Virus record (IMG/VR): IMGVR_UViG_3300046007_007152
Location: 24,560 to 88,559 of that record
Length of the DNA stretch: 64,000 bases
From: a virus
Strand: one strand, 5' to 3'
This document shows, one piece after another, positions 9,262 through 19,272 of the stretch (within the stretch, counting starts at the first letter, position 1; every line of letters starts with the position of its first letter). Below the pieces are notes generated by a model that was given only the letters and a program-made list of their open reading frames with translations, did not search any database and was not told the DNA's origin. The position numbers and the translations under genes were made by a program.

Positions 9262-12210
9262 TTATCTACAGGAGGAACATGTATTCATCGTTTTAAAACT
9301 ATATTCAAATTGATTTTCATAATTTTTAGTTTTAAAGTATATAGGAATCATTCTACATGCCCTTAATTTAGCCTGTTGAGAAGATTTTAACAATGAAACC
9401 ATTTTTCCAGTTGAGAAATCCTGAGTATAGGCTCGGTGTGCCTGTGTTGTTTTATATTTTTTCCAAGTATCTAACAGTCCGTCTGGTGAAGACAGAGGAT
9501 CTTCTAATGAAAAATTATAGTTTTCATAATTTTTTACACCGAAAGAACCAGATTCTGCCGATTTAATTTCAATGACTTTTCCGCCAGTAGTAGAAGACCA
9601 ATATTTATTTTGATTTGATATTGTTTTCCAAGAAGAACTATTTGAATTATAAATTATTCCTTGATTGATTGCATCTAAGTTGTGATACATCATGTTTAGT
9701 TCTAAAGCACTTGGTATGTACCAATCAGAATAACCGTTATACATCTGTTTATTTTTAGAACTAATTTGATATAAAGCCGTTGTTTGATTGTTTACGGCAT
9801 ACCACATTTCTTTATACTTTTCTTTGAAGTATGTTTCGTTTGTTGTGATTAAATTTTCATCAATTGCTGATTGCCAATAATTTGCTTTGCTATGTTTAAA
9901 TCTTAACATAGCAAGAGGATCTATGGTTTTAGGGGTTCCATCGATAATATAATTGTTTCGTATGAACCAAGTATTTCTTTCGATTGTGGTTTCATCAAAT
10001 AGTCTGGTATTTAATAACCCATCAAATACTGTTGTTCCATAGGGTGTCAATACATTATTTTGCCATAAACTGTCTGTGTAATTTTTCATGTAACTTGGTA
10101 CACTGAAACCGGAAACAGACATACTCATACCAAACGACAATGTATCACCAAAATCTTCTGGAGCAACAACAAGAACCCATGCATTTGGTATATTTTCGCC
10201 GTGAATGTGTTTTGCAAATTGTTTGTATGCTAATATAGAATTAAAACCATATTTTTTGTTTGTTCCACCACCATCGTTGCAAGATTTACTATCTTCAGTG
10301 AAGCAAACATCACTTAGTCTATTGTAGAATGTTAGTTTATACTTATCTGGATATCCAGAAAGGGATTTAATATCCTTTATTAATATTTTTCCGCTGCTGT
10401 CGCCTAAGTTTTTAGAAGTTACATACCTAGAAGGAGAAAAATTAGAGCAGTTACAATTTAATCTTGAATTAAACACACCATTTACTGCAATATAATTTTT
10501 TATTCCAGTGCCTTTAGCATTTTCTATTTCTGATATAACTTCGCCTCTTGCAAAATAACCAGAAGTATCAAAACCGGATGGTGGAGGATAGCCAACAAAT
10601 CCTGCGACGATTCCTCCTTCAAAATAATCTCCAATTTGTAAACTATTTGTTATTTCAATATTTGCATCCGTTAAAACTCTAGTTGAAGCAATTCTATTTT
10701 CTAGCGTATCTGTACAGCAAGATGAATTGGCGCAAACACTTGTTGGTCCTTGATAAATGCCACCTTGTTCCATACATTCTTTTGGTGTTAAGTTATCAAT
10801 GCATTCTGTTTTTCCAAAACAGCAAGCACCATAAATGCCATCAATGCAACAATTTCTTTCTTCACATGGAACTTCTGCGTAAATCCCGTTTAATCCCCTA
10901 CAAATATCTTGAGATGCGTCGCTTAAAGGCAAACTATAACACGTTCCACTTACGCAGCACGATGCATCATTATCTGAAACAGTACAAGTATCCGGGCATC
11001 CACCTTTTATGTTTAGTTCTGAGCATCTTATATTTTGGAAAAATGTTCCAAAGACCTTATTACAAACTTCTTTATTGGTTTCTATACAAATTCCATTTAC
11101 ACAACAAACACCACCAGAATAACAATCTCCTGTTAAATATCTTTCGTTACATGATTTAAAACTAAAGTTTCCTTTTATATTTTCACAAAATGCTTTATTA
11201 ACGTAATCAATACAAGTTCTGCTAACAATTGAGCCTGTTCCTTCTGGATCATTTGTGCAGTAACAGCAAGAACCAATTATTGAAGAAGAATATGTTTGAT
11301 TGGAATATGTTATTCCTTTTCCAATCATGTCTATTTGAATAGGACCAGTTAGTGCAACACCAATAAATTCGGGGGTATCAATAAAAGTAATTCCTTCTAC
11401 TCTAAATGACATTTTAGGATAAAGATTACCATCTTCATCTTTTACTGTTATAAAAATTCCCTGATCTGTTCTATTAAATATTCCAGATGAATTTGAAGTT
11501 AATGCGTATGATACGTCAACTTGGTTTAATACTTCATTGACTTTATCGTTTTCAACATTTATCCAGTTTAAATTGCCTGTATAACCAACTTTAAACTGAG
11601 TTGTGTAGTCTTGATTTATTTTAAAAGTAAAATTATCTAAAGTTAGTCCAAGTAAACTTCCAGAAACCGGAGATGTAATATCTCTATTATATCTTGTTGT
11701 TGAATCTCTTGTAGGAACTGCGGAAAGATCACCGGGACCAGTTCCTGAATCTAAGTATAACAACCCACCAGTTCTTCCAAATATAGAACTGGGTGCTGAG
11801 GGACTTTCGATATAAAAAGAATCAAAACTAATTCCGGCAGTTGCTTCTCCTTCTACCTTTAATGATTTAAACAATAAATGGTATGGATTATTCCCGGAAA
11901 AACCAGCAAATAAACTAAAGTGTGTTGAGTTTCCAGTTTCTTGTATTTTTAAATTTGGATTTGCTACACGAAGTATTGATCCACTGGGTGCAGTAACTCC
12001 AAAAGAAACAAATGTGTTATTTGTATATGTTATACCAAAGACATAATTTTCTATAGACGAAATAACATATGAGGCACCACTTGCGCCTGTTGGTCCAGTT
12101 ATTGAAAAACCAGTAATACCAATAGGACCAGTTGGTCCTGTAGCACCACGAATATAAGTTACACCAGAGACTACTAAGTTACTTGGTATTGTCGAAGAAT
12201 AAAAGGGCAT
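9262..12210 (-). CDS. Collagen-like, cysteine-rich fibre protein with DUF1566-like domain
   Basis: 982-aa paralogue of its neighbours. Collagen-like GATGPTGPIGITG lies near residue 22, followed by a beta-rich N-terminal domain, a middle section with repeated cysteine modules (GSCCYC, GGVCCVNGIC, ASCCVSGTC, GACCFGKTEC), then a C-terminal domain with YSDWYIPSALELNMMY, KYWSSTTGG and AKLRACRMIPI, the ordered blocks of a DUF1566/Lcl-type lectin-like domain. It is likely to be a receptor-contacting or decoration fibre. The start codon overlaps the end of the gene upstream by one base, showing tight translational coupling. Confidence 0.65.
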   Translation of the reverse strand: MPFYSSTIPSNLVVSGVTYIRGATGPTGPIGITGFSITGPTGASGASYVISSIENYVFGITYTNNTFVSFGVTAPSGSILRVANPNLKIQETGNSTHFSLFAGFSGNNPYHLLFKSLKVEGEATAGISFDSFYIESPSAPSSIFGRTGGLLYLDSGTGPGDLSAVPTRDSTTRYNRDITSPVSGSLLGLTLDNFTFKINQDYTTQFKVGYTGNLNWINVENDKVNEVLNQVDVSYALTSNSSGIFNRTDQGIFITVKDEDGNLYPKMSFRVEGITFIDTPEFIGVALTGPIQIDMIGKGITYSNQTYSSSIIGSCCYCTNDPEGTGSIVSRTCIDYVNKAFCENIKGNFSFKSCNERYLTGDCYSGGVCCVNGICIETNKEVCNKVFGTFFQNIRCSELNIKGGCPDTCTVSDNDASCCVSGTCYSLPLSDASQDICRGLNGIYAEVPCEERNCCIDGIYGACCFGKTECIDNLTPKECMEQGGIYQGPTSVCANSSCCTDTLENRIASTRVLTDANIEITNSLQIGDYFEGGIVAGFVGYPPPSGFDTSGYFARGEVISEIENAKGTGIKNYIAVNGVFNSRLNCNCSNFSPSRYVTSKNLGDSSGKILIKDIKSLSGYPDKYKLTFYNRLSDVCFTEDSKSCNDGGGTNKKYGFNSILAYKQFAKHIHGENIPNAWVLVVAPEDFGDTLSFGMSMSVSGFSVPSYMKNYTDSLWQNNVLTPYGTTVFDGLLNTRLFDETTIERNTWFIRNNYIIDGTPKTIDPLAMLRFKHSKANYWQSAIDENLITTNETYFKEKYKEMWYAVNNQTTALYQISSKNKQMYNGYSDWYIPSALELNMMYHNLDAINQGIIYNSNSSSWKTISNQNKYWSSTTGGKVIEIKSAESGSFGVKNYENYNFSLEDPLSSPDGLLDTWKKYKTTQAHRAYTQDFSTGKMVSLLKSSQQAKLRACRMIPIYFKTKNYENQFEYSFKTMNTCSSCR

Positions 12211-15017
12211 TATAGAATATTCCTTAGTAAGTCAGGTACTTTCCATAATTTATATGAATCACTTGTTGAATCTGGATATAATCCATCACATCGCATTGCT
12301 CGAATTGGTCTAATTTTTAATTCTTCTGTTCTATTTTCTTTTTTAACCTTATAGTTTTCTATTTGTCCAGAAGAATCAAAATACATTCCCCAAGCAACAG
12401 AACCATGTTCTGGTTTTCCTGATGTATAAATTCCTTCTCCGGTGATACCAGTGTCGAATGAACCAGTCGAAGACCAGTGCCATCCATATAAAGGAATACC
12501 ATTGTTTGCAAGAAGATATTGATTCACGTTAAAACCATAATATTTATTTGTTGAATCATTTACCGTATTAGCCGCAATAAATGCTAGTTCATCGTGACTA
12601 GGAATGTACCAATCGCTTAGTTGCTCTGGATTTGCGGTTAAACCATGAGAGTTTTGATAATCATTATTATCAAATAGTTTTAGCGCCCACAAAGAGTTCA
12701 TTGTTATACCGGCGGCAAATTCATCATATGTGAAAATAGAACTACTATTAATCTTTAAGTAATTTGCATTATCTGCACATAACATTCGAATAGTATTGTA
12801 GAGTCCCCAATTTCTGTGCCATAATCCATTTGAAGTTTTTATATTTCTTGCAAAAAGTCTAGCAATTGGATCTGTACCATTTTTTCTAGTAGAATAGCAA
12901 GTTTGGAAAGTGTTTGTTTTTATGTTATCTAAACTCTCTCCAGTTATTCCATAAAATCCTTCACCATATTGTAAATATTCTTTTTCATAAGTTTTATCTA
13001 AGAATGTAAAATCACTATAAGAATTATAAATTGGAGACAACATTGGACCCCATGCAATACCACTGCCATACCATGCAAATTCTTCTTTGAATACTTCCTC
13101 TTGAGTTGGATTTACTCCATTTAGATCTCTGTCTACCGATGCAGGGTAAAGAGAAACTATTATGTAATATGAGTCTGTATCTTTTCTTCTTAACGCGGCA
13201 CATGTTTCTCCGGTAAATCCATATCCGATGTAATCACACTCGCTTTGATAATAATGACTCGTTGTTTCTCCACCAAACATAAAATCTGCGGTGCTTCCGT
13301 GCCGCGAGAATGCATGTCTTGCTCCTAATATTTTTGATTTGTTTGGACTATACACACCAACCACCATTCCACCACCAAACAAATCTCCAGGTTTTAGTGG
13401 TGTCTCTAAAAATCCTCCACAACGTAAAGATGAATTACATGTAATACCGGAGCAAGATGAATTTGTTCCAAAATAGTAACCACCATTTTCGAAACAAGTT
13501 TCTGCTGTAGAATTTGTGCATGTTCCTGTTGAAGTGCAACATGCACCGGTTCCAGTTGAACACACAGGATCTTTAGAATTTGCAACACATGAAATTGCTT
13601 TTCCTAAGAAATTTCCGCCGCTTAAAATACAATCAATTTGTGTCTTAGAGGTGCAATTTCCTTTTCCATCACAACATGCCCCTCTATCTTCAAAACATTC
13701 AGAACAATCCACGGTTGAACATATAGTTTCAATTCCATTAAAAACTGCTTGTGTTGAATTATTATTCAAAGCCAAACAATCATCTACTGATATATTTTCT
13801 AAGCAGTATGTGTTTACTTTTCCATCTATAGTATTTTTTACGCAGCAAGAACCATTTTGTTGAGAACACAAATACGATCCAGTTATTCCACAAGTAGTTC
13901 CTGCTCCCGCAAAGAAGCCATCACAGAATTCGTATGTTGTATATGTGCAACCACTAACGCCAGTGCAGCAAGCACCTGTCATTCCATTATAACTTTGTAA
14001 TATTCTTTGTGCTTGTAATGGTAATTGCTGATTTAAATCTGCACAGAAAAAATCATCCACATTACTATTTTTTCCAAAAATATAACCATAATATTGTGAA
14101 TTTATATTAACAAAGTGTATTACTATATTTTGATTTTGTAATGGGCATGGAATTTTATTAAAAGGAAACACGACAGGTATACCAGAACCGTATTCAAATT
14201 CTGGAGGTATAAAAGTAGTTAACCAGTTTCCGTTTTGAAGATGCAACGAAAAAGAATTAATTATACTGCTGTCTTGTATACTAATAGTATTAACACCTTC
14301 GAAAGACTGATTACGGAAATTTTCTAAATCAGCAGAAAGTATTTTAGATCTACTAGATCTTTCTGATGTGGTTGGGTATATAAACCAAAGAGGTGTTTGA
14401 GTAATATTAAATGGTTTATCATTAGTACCATAAATTGGAGATTCTGTTTTTTCAAATACATTTGCTTTATTGATTTTAATAGACTGTGCTAGTTTTCCGT
14501 ATTTTGCAGAACCTAATGTTGCACCCACTAAATTTCCACCACCATCAGTTGCCAAAATATCTGTAAGTTCACCATAAAGATGGGTATATGTTCCATCATA
14601 GCGATCAACATTAACCAAAATTTCTCTGTTTGAATTTTGATTCGTAAGTTCTATTGAAGAACGAATTCCAGTAGTTCCCTCTAATTTTCTTATTACTACT
14701 GTTTGTTGTGATGGAATGCTACTTTTAAAAATGTAACCAGTTCCTGTTGAACCAGTTTTTCCATCCATTAATATGGAAGTATTTCCAGTTATGCCTTTAA
14801 ATAAACCAGTTGCAGCAAAAGTAATTCCATTTTGAAATGTGCTTATGAGCGTATAACCAGATAAAGTTATGCTAGCAAATCTTAAAAATGCAGTTGCACC
14901 AGTTGGCCCTGCTAGATCATTTCCTCTTGGGCCCTGAGGACCAGTGCTTCCGGTTGCACCATAAACCGTGATGCCTTTTATGGATTTAAACTGGCTACTA
15001 CCACGAATTGATGGCAT
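12210..15017 (-). CDS. Collagen-like, cysteine-rich fibre protein with DUF1566-like domain
   Basis: 935-aa paralogue with the same architecture as 9262-12210: collagen-like GATGSTGPQGPRG at about residues 20-32, a beta-rich segment, cysteine modules (GACCTGVSGC, GSCCVKN, GACCDGKGNC, GACCTSTGTC, the last two being near-tandem), and a DUF1566-like C-terminus (LSDWYIPSHDELAFI, HWSSTGSFD, ELKIRPIRAMRCD). The near-identical architecture across adjacent genes indicates tandem duplication followed by divergence of the tips. Function as an external fibre is inferred from domain content and position. Confidence 0.65.
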   Translation of the reverse strand: MPSIRGSSQFKSIKGITVYGATGSTGPQGPRGNDLAGPTGATAFLRFASITLSGYTLISTFQNGITFAATGLFKGITGNTSILMDGKTGSTGTGYIFKSSIPSQQTVVIRKLEGTTGIRSSIELTNQNSNREILVNVDRYDGTYTHLYGELTDILATDGGGNLVGATLGSAKYGKLAQSIKINKANVFEKTESPIYGTNDKPFNITQTPLWFIYPTTSERSSRSKILSADLENFRNQSFEGVNTISIQDSSIINSFSLHLQNGNWLTTFIPPEFEYGSGIPVVFPFNKIPCPLQNQNIVIHFVNINSQYYGYIFGKNSNVDDFFCADLNQQLPLQAQRILQSYNGMTGACCTGVSGCTYTTYEFCDGFFAGAGTTCGITGSYLCSQQNGSCCVKNTIDGKVNTYCLENISVDDCLALNNNSTQAVFNGIETICSTVDCSECFEDRGACCDGKGNCTSKTQIDCILSGGNFLGKAISCVANSKDPVCSTGTGACCTSTGTCTNSTAETCFENGGYYFGTNSSCSGITCNSSLRCGGFLETPLKPGDLFGGGMVVGVYSPNKSKILGARHAFSRHGSTADFMFGGETTSHYYQSECDYIGYGFTGETCAALRRKDTDSYYIIVSLYPASVDRDLNGVNPTQEEVFKEEFAWYGSGIAWGPMLSPIYNSYSDFTFLDKTYEKEYLQYGEGFYGITGESLDNIKTNTFQTCYSTRKNGTDPIARLFARNIKTSNGLWHRNWGLYNTIRMLCADNANYLKINSSSIFTYDEFAAGITMNSLWALKLFDNNDYQNSHGLTANPEQLSDWYIPSHDELAFIAANTVNDSTNKYYGFNVNQYLLANNGIPLYGWHWSSTGSFDTGITGEGIYTSGKPEHGSVAWGMYFDSSGQIENYKVKKENRTEELKIRPIRAMRCDGLYPDSTSDSYKLWKVPDLLRNIL

Positions 15018-15018
15018 T

Positions 15019-16218
15019 TTAGATTCCTAATTTTTGTTCTAGAACTTGTATTCTTGCTTCAAGATCCACCAATTTAGAATCTACGTTTGCGATATTTTCC
15101 GTTGACATCGTACCACCAATCACTAGATTATTAAAATTTACATTTTCTGGTAGATATGAGACTACTGTATCTGGTTTGACACGAAGTAAAGTTTTAGTGG
15201 AAAAATCTAAAACTTGAGTAGATGTTCCGACTTTTGCATCAACATTTAGTGAAATTTTTGGTGTTTTAAAATGTGTAATTTCACCAGAAGTTACAGTTAC
15301 TTTTGTGAGATTTGCAACTGGTTCTGATATCTCATATGTTGAATAAAAAGAACTCCATAAAATTTCATTTGTAGAATTGTGTTCTACAATTATGTAATTT
15401 TCAACAGTGTTTGCACTTATAACCAATGCGTATGCTCCAACTCCTCTTTTTGTTGTAGGATTAAGTGGTCTTATTGATTTTCCAACCAATCCTGATACAA
15501 AAGAAACAGATCCATTTACAGATAATTTTTCGTAAGAGCCATAACTAGTTCCATAAAGTGCATACGCAGAAGAGTATTCGGAGACTGATAAAAACTGAGG
15601 AATACTTGTATCAACCCATCCCTCTGGAACAGAAGAACCAGAATCTACAACTTTTATGTCTCCAATTGTCGATTCAGAACTTCTTACTGTAAAATCTGAT
15701 GCTTCCGATGACTCGTATCCAAGATAATTAATTACAACCGAGTTATAGTTTGTTCCGGCAACTGGACACACCTGTAAAACTGGTTTTACTATAAATCCTC
15801 TTTGCTCAACTAACTCAAATGTTATTCCGCCTGGAACCGATGGGCTTAAAAAGAAAACATCTGTTCCACCAATACCACCAGATGACGCTGAAATTCCTGC
15901 TATAGTAGAAGTTAGATTTGGATAAACCATAAGTCCCGAAGTTACAATTGTGGCATATGTAACACCAGATACTTGTTCGATTTTTTCAACAATTCCTATA
16001 ACTTCAGCATTTGACAATCCATTATCATCATAGTCTGGATCTGCAATAGATCTTGTAAATTCTTTGTCATCTACGTCATAACGAATAACATCACCGGCGG
16101 CAATACTGGAATCCCAGTTCACATTTGTTTGTTGTTGAAATGCTATACGAAGACCGCTGGTTGCTTCAGTTGTGTTTATTGATATTGAATTAATAGTCGA
16201 GTTTGAGCAAGATGACAT
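15019..16218 (-). CDS. Virion-type fibre protein with C-terminal coiled coil
   Basis: 399-aa protein of unknown family, beta-rich and low in charge, as in phage fibre or decoration proteins. The last 30 residues form a clear heptad coiled coil (VDSKLVDLEARIQVLEQKLGI), suggesting trimerisation. It lies directly upstream of the cysteine-rich fibre block in the same operon with a one-base gap. It could be a fibre connector or a short tail-fibre subunit; no catalytic or binding motif was seen. Confidence 0.55.
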   Translation of the reverse strand: MSSCSNSTINSISINTTEATSGLRIAFQQQTNVNWDSSIAAGDVIRYDVDDKEFTRSIADPDYDDNGLSNAEVIGIVEKIEQVSGVTYATIVTSGLMVYPNLTSTIAGISASSGGIGGTDVFFLSPSVPGGITFELVEQRGFIVKPVLQVCPVAGTNYNSVVINYLGYESSEASDFTVRSSESTIGDIKVVDSGSSVPEGWVDTSIPQFLSVSEYSSAYALYGTSYGSYEKLSVNGSVSFVSGLVGKSIRPLNPTTKRGVGAYALVISANTVENYIIVEHNSTNEILWSSFYSTYEISEPVANLTKVTVTSGEITHFKTPKISLNVDAKVGTSTQVLDFSTKTLLRVKPDTVVSYLPENVNFNNLVIGGTMSTENIANVDSKLVDLEARIQVLEQKLGI

Positions 16219-16233
16219 CTTCTATCCTTATGT

Positions 16234-17349
16234 TTATGGAGTTTCAGGAGTTTCATATTCTATAGGTTCTGATGGACCTCTATCGTATGGACTTGGATCT
16301 ATATCTGCATCAGCAATTATATGGACTAAAATATCATCAAAAATCACTGCACCAGTGTTTACAGTAAAAGCCACACCATATGTATTTCCGGCTGCTGTAA
16401 GTGTTGATGCCCCTGTTGGAGAAAATCTTGTAATTTGATTCCATCCACGAGTACCGGAAGTTAATCTCATATCTTTTTCAGCGGATTTGTTATAACCATC
16501 ATTTTGTGTTCCGCTTTTTGGTGAATACACAGTAATTTGGGGTGCTTTTATTTGTTCAACTGGTAGTTTAAAATTATAAGAATAACTTGGTGTTACTGTG
16601 AAATTCAAAGCAGTTAAATCGTTTCCATTTTGAAGTGTAACGTCACCCGTATTATATTCAAGAGGATATGATCTATAATAATATTTGTTTTGTTTATTTT
16701 TTTCCTCAATAGGATCTGAAACAAAATTAGTGGATATTTTAGATTGTGTTTGTTGAAGTAAAACATTTGAAATGCTAATATTACATTCTGGTAATATTTT
16801 AAATCCAATAGAAAAATAATGATCGCCACTTATTCCATTATAATTTACACTGGAAGGAGTAAAATTTAAAGAATATTTTTGCCAATATGGTTGTACTGAT
16901 AACTCTGTGGGCAAAACTGTGCTAAATTCTGTGGTGTTTGGATTTACTGCTTGTCTATAATAGCAAGATAAAGTTCCTCCAGTTATTCCAGACAATATTT
17001 TTGCAGAAAAACTTAAAGTTAATGGTACATTTTGGAATGAATTTGCACCAAATTGTTTATTTTCAAAATAACAAAAACCAGAAGTTACTCCTGTTATTTG
17101 ATTAGTTATTGTTACATAGTTTCCATAACCATGAATTGTTCCTATGTTAAATTTTTCTTTATAGACTTGAATTTGTCCGGTACTTCCACTAATTCTTTGT
17201 TGACTATCTATTAAATACCAACGATCTGCTGTTTTTCTGAGAGGCGCAGTCAACGTATTACCGGCATCTACATCGTTCCATAAAATAGAAAATGTGATTC
17301 CTCTTTGCCATAAATCAAAATTTCCATTTATGATTAAATTATTAGTCAT
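16234..17349 (-). CDS. Fibre or carbohydrate-binding-like protein (NGNFDLWQRG family)
   Basis: 371-aa protein that begins MTNNLIINGNFDLWQRG. This 'NGxFxxWQRG' opening is a recurrent signature of phage tail-fibre and surface proteins with a jelly-roll, carbohydrate-binding-like fold. The rest is beta-rich, with WQKYSLNFTPSS and a final segment around TRFSPTGAS that fits the second half of such folds. Neighbours are fibre and baseplate genes. Likely role: host-surface glycan binding. The ligand is unknown. Confidence 0.55.
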   Translation of the reverse strand: MTNNLIINGNFDLWQRGITFSILWNDVDAGNTLTAPLRKTADRWYLIDSQQRISGSTGQIQVYKEKFNIGTIHGYGNYVTITNQITGVTSGFCYFENKQFGANSFQNVPLTLSFSAKILSGITGGTLSCYYRQAVNPNTTEFSTVLPTELSVQPYWQKYSLNFTPSSVNYNGISGDHYFSIGFKILPECNISISNVLLQQTQSKISTNFVSDPIEEKNKQNKYYYRSYPLEYNTGDVTLQNGNDLTALNFTVTPSYSYNFKLPVEQIKAPQITVYSPKSGTQNDGYNKSAEKDMRLTSGTRGWNQITRFSPTGASTLTAAGNTYGVAFTVNTGAVIFDDILVHIIADADIDPSPYDRGPSEPIEYETPETP

Positions 17350-17363
17350 TTGTGTTTCCTAGT

Positions 17364-17897
17364 TTAAGACTGAACATTTTTATCACCAAGATAACGATAG
17401 TAAATTTGATCCGCATTTAATATTTGATTACCGGAAAATATACCTTTACCAAAAGTAATTCCCGTAATAGCATCAGCAGTAGCACCACCACCGGCACTAG
17501 TTAAAAATGCTTGTTTATTTGTTTGAATATAAAATGCTTCAAATTTATCATCAGATGTAGCAGTTATTGATGGATTTGCGGTAGAAAAATCTACAGATGT
17601 TGTAGCATATTTCCATGCTATGTTTATTTCATTTGGGGCCGCGATATAAAAATCAGGCATAAATGCACATGTAATTGTTCTATTTGTACTCACAAAGTCA
17701 GAACTGTTCAAATAAATTGTAGAAAATCCAGCTAATGTAGTTCCTCCAGATTTTGCAACACTAGGTGTTTTTGTAAATATTTCAGATTCAAAAGCATTAC
17801 TATAGTCTGGGGCGGTAAACCCCGCTTTTGGTAAAGCATTTGCTGTAGAAAGAGTTCTTGGAACAATTGCACCTGTTATGAATGTTGGTAATGGCAT
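17364..17897 (-). CDS. Small virion-type protein, unknown
   Basis: 177-aa protein with no recognised family. It is rich in small and hydroxylated residues and predicted to be mainly beta-structured, with no signal peptide or transmembrane segment. It lies in the fibre operon, 4 bases from the trypsin-like protein gene at 17902 and 14 bases from the fibre gene at 16234. A role as a fibre or baseplate accessory is inferred from context only. Confidence 0.5.
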   Translation of the reverse strand: MPLPTFITGAIVPRTLSTANALPKAGFTAPDYSNAFESEIFTKTPSVAKSGGTTLAGFSTIYLNSSDFVSTNRTITCAFMPDFYIAAPNEINIAWKYATTSVDFSTANPSITATSDDKFEAFYIQTNKQAFLTSAGGGATADAITGITFGKGIFSGNQILNADQIYYRYLGDKNVQS

Positions 17898-17901
17898 AAA
17901 T

Positions 17902-19272
17902 TTATCCTACTAAATTTTGATAAGCATTTTGAATTTTTGTCAATGTTGATGTTAATTTTTCCTGTAAAACATCAAATTGTTTTTTTGTTGCTACTTGTTT
18001 TTCATCTGTGTTTGAATAGTAATATGTAATTGGTATTTCTTGATCTATTAAATATTGCATTAATGGGTATACTTCATTATTTAACGAAGTATTCGAAATA
18101 CCTCCACCGGTTAACATTCCTAATCCAAATATTTCATTGTCTATTACCCTACAAAGTAAACCCGAAGAATCTCCTCCCACCGTGGCCGCCCTCCCCTTTA
18201 TGTCGATTCCAAGCGGTAAAAAACTAGTATAAGTTAATGGATTTTTAGCTACAAGTGTACTAGAATAATAAACATAACCATTTTTTGGTATTTTAAAAAC
18301 TGTTTGATTTGCTCCTATGAAACAATATGTATCATTTTGTTTAACTGGAACTATTAACTTATTTAAACTTATAAAATAATCATTAAATCTTGTTTTTGGT
18401 TTTCTTTGTGTTTCTAAAGTAAAATTAGCAACTGTGGTCATATCATTTGGTAGGTTTCTTACAATATAGTTTTTAATATTTTTTCGTTCTTCTTTATTTA
18501 AACATGAGTATAGACTTAGAGTTCTCATGTATGGTGGATCGCGAGGTTGAAGTGGAGCTTGACCAGGATTTTCATAGAATTTAATCAATCCAAAATCCCA
18601 TCGATTTGTAACTCTATAAAATGTTGTACCGGGAACTAAAGTTTCTTCTATAAAAGAATCTGATAAAACTGGACAATTACTTGTATTTACACCAGAATAC
18701 ACTTGTTTTTCTGTGCTATGTTCATATGGTGTTTCTACAAACTCATACGGTCTTCCAGCGTATAGACTATAATCAATAGTTTCAGAAAAAGAACTATTTG
18801 TGTCCCAAAAAGAAAGCCAGCCAGCAACTGGTAGTTCTACACTTCCCTGCGTGGATGCATAATTTGCAAATAGTTTATCAATTTGAAATTGAATTTGATT
18901 ACCAGAATAAGATGGTCCAAATGTGTTTACACATGTTGTGTCATTTCCAGTTATTGTTATATCCTGAATATGAGTTGCAGTACAAACATGATAAGGACCT
19001 ATCCAATAGGTTTTAACTCCATGTGACTGGTAATAATTAGGAAAAAGACCGGGAGTTAATCCGGGTGGAATTCCTGCCAATCCCCCAGGCTGTCCTGCCG
19101 CTTCGTCAAAGTCACCGTAATATGTTCTTTCTATTATATTTTGAAATTTGTAGGATTCTCTTGCATTGTATAAAATACAATTCGGATTTATACCAGTTGG
19201 TGCTCCCATGCCGGAAACTCCACCGTATAAATACATGTCATGTAAGTTTGGATTGTATGTTGAAAAATACAT
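17902..19272 (-). CDS. Trypsin-like (S1 fold) serine protease domain, virion-type protein
   Basis: 456-aa protein with what looks like a complete chymotrypsin-type catalytic triad in the right order. His101 lies in HVCTATH (compare TAAHC), Asp226 in WDFGLIKF (compare DIALL), and Ser369 in GGDSSG (compare GDSGG). Spacings are larger than in trypsin, implying insertions between the beta-barrel strands. A C-terminal coiled coil (about residues 425-456, KKQFDVLQEKLTSTLTKIQNAYQNL) suggests attachment to an oligomeric fibre. It lies among fibre genes, so it may act at the cell surface or in virion maturation. The alternative is a catalytically dead protease fold used as structure. Confidence 0.65.
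   Translation of the reverse strand: MYFSTYNPNLHDMYLYGGVSGMGAPTGINPNCILYNARESYKFQNIIERTYYGDFDEAAGQPGGLAGIPPGLTPGLFPNYYQSHGVKTYWIGPYHVCTATHIQDITITGNDTTCVNTFGPSYSGNQIQFQIDKLFANYASTQGSVELPVAGWLSFWDTNSSFSETIDYSLYAGRPYEFVETPYEHSTEKQVYSGVNTSNCPVLSDSFIEETLVPGTTFYRVTNRWDFGLIKFYENPGQAPLQPRDPPYMRTLSLYSCLNKEERKNIKNYIVRNLPNDMTTVANFTLETQRKPKTRFNDYFISLNKLIVPVKQNDTYCFIGANQTVFKIPKNGYVYYSSTLVAKNPLTYTSFLPLGIDIKGRAATVGGDSSGLLCRVIDNEIFGLGMLTGGGISNTSLNNEVYPLMQYLIDQEIPITYYYSNTDEKQVATKKQFDVLQEKLTSTLTKIQNAYQNLVG

Noticed and set aside
2122-15017. Diversity-generating retroelement targeting the DUF1566-like domains
   Set aside because: No reverse transcriptase gene, template repeat or accessory gene is visible in the window.
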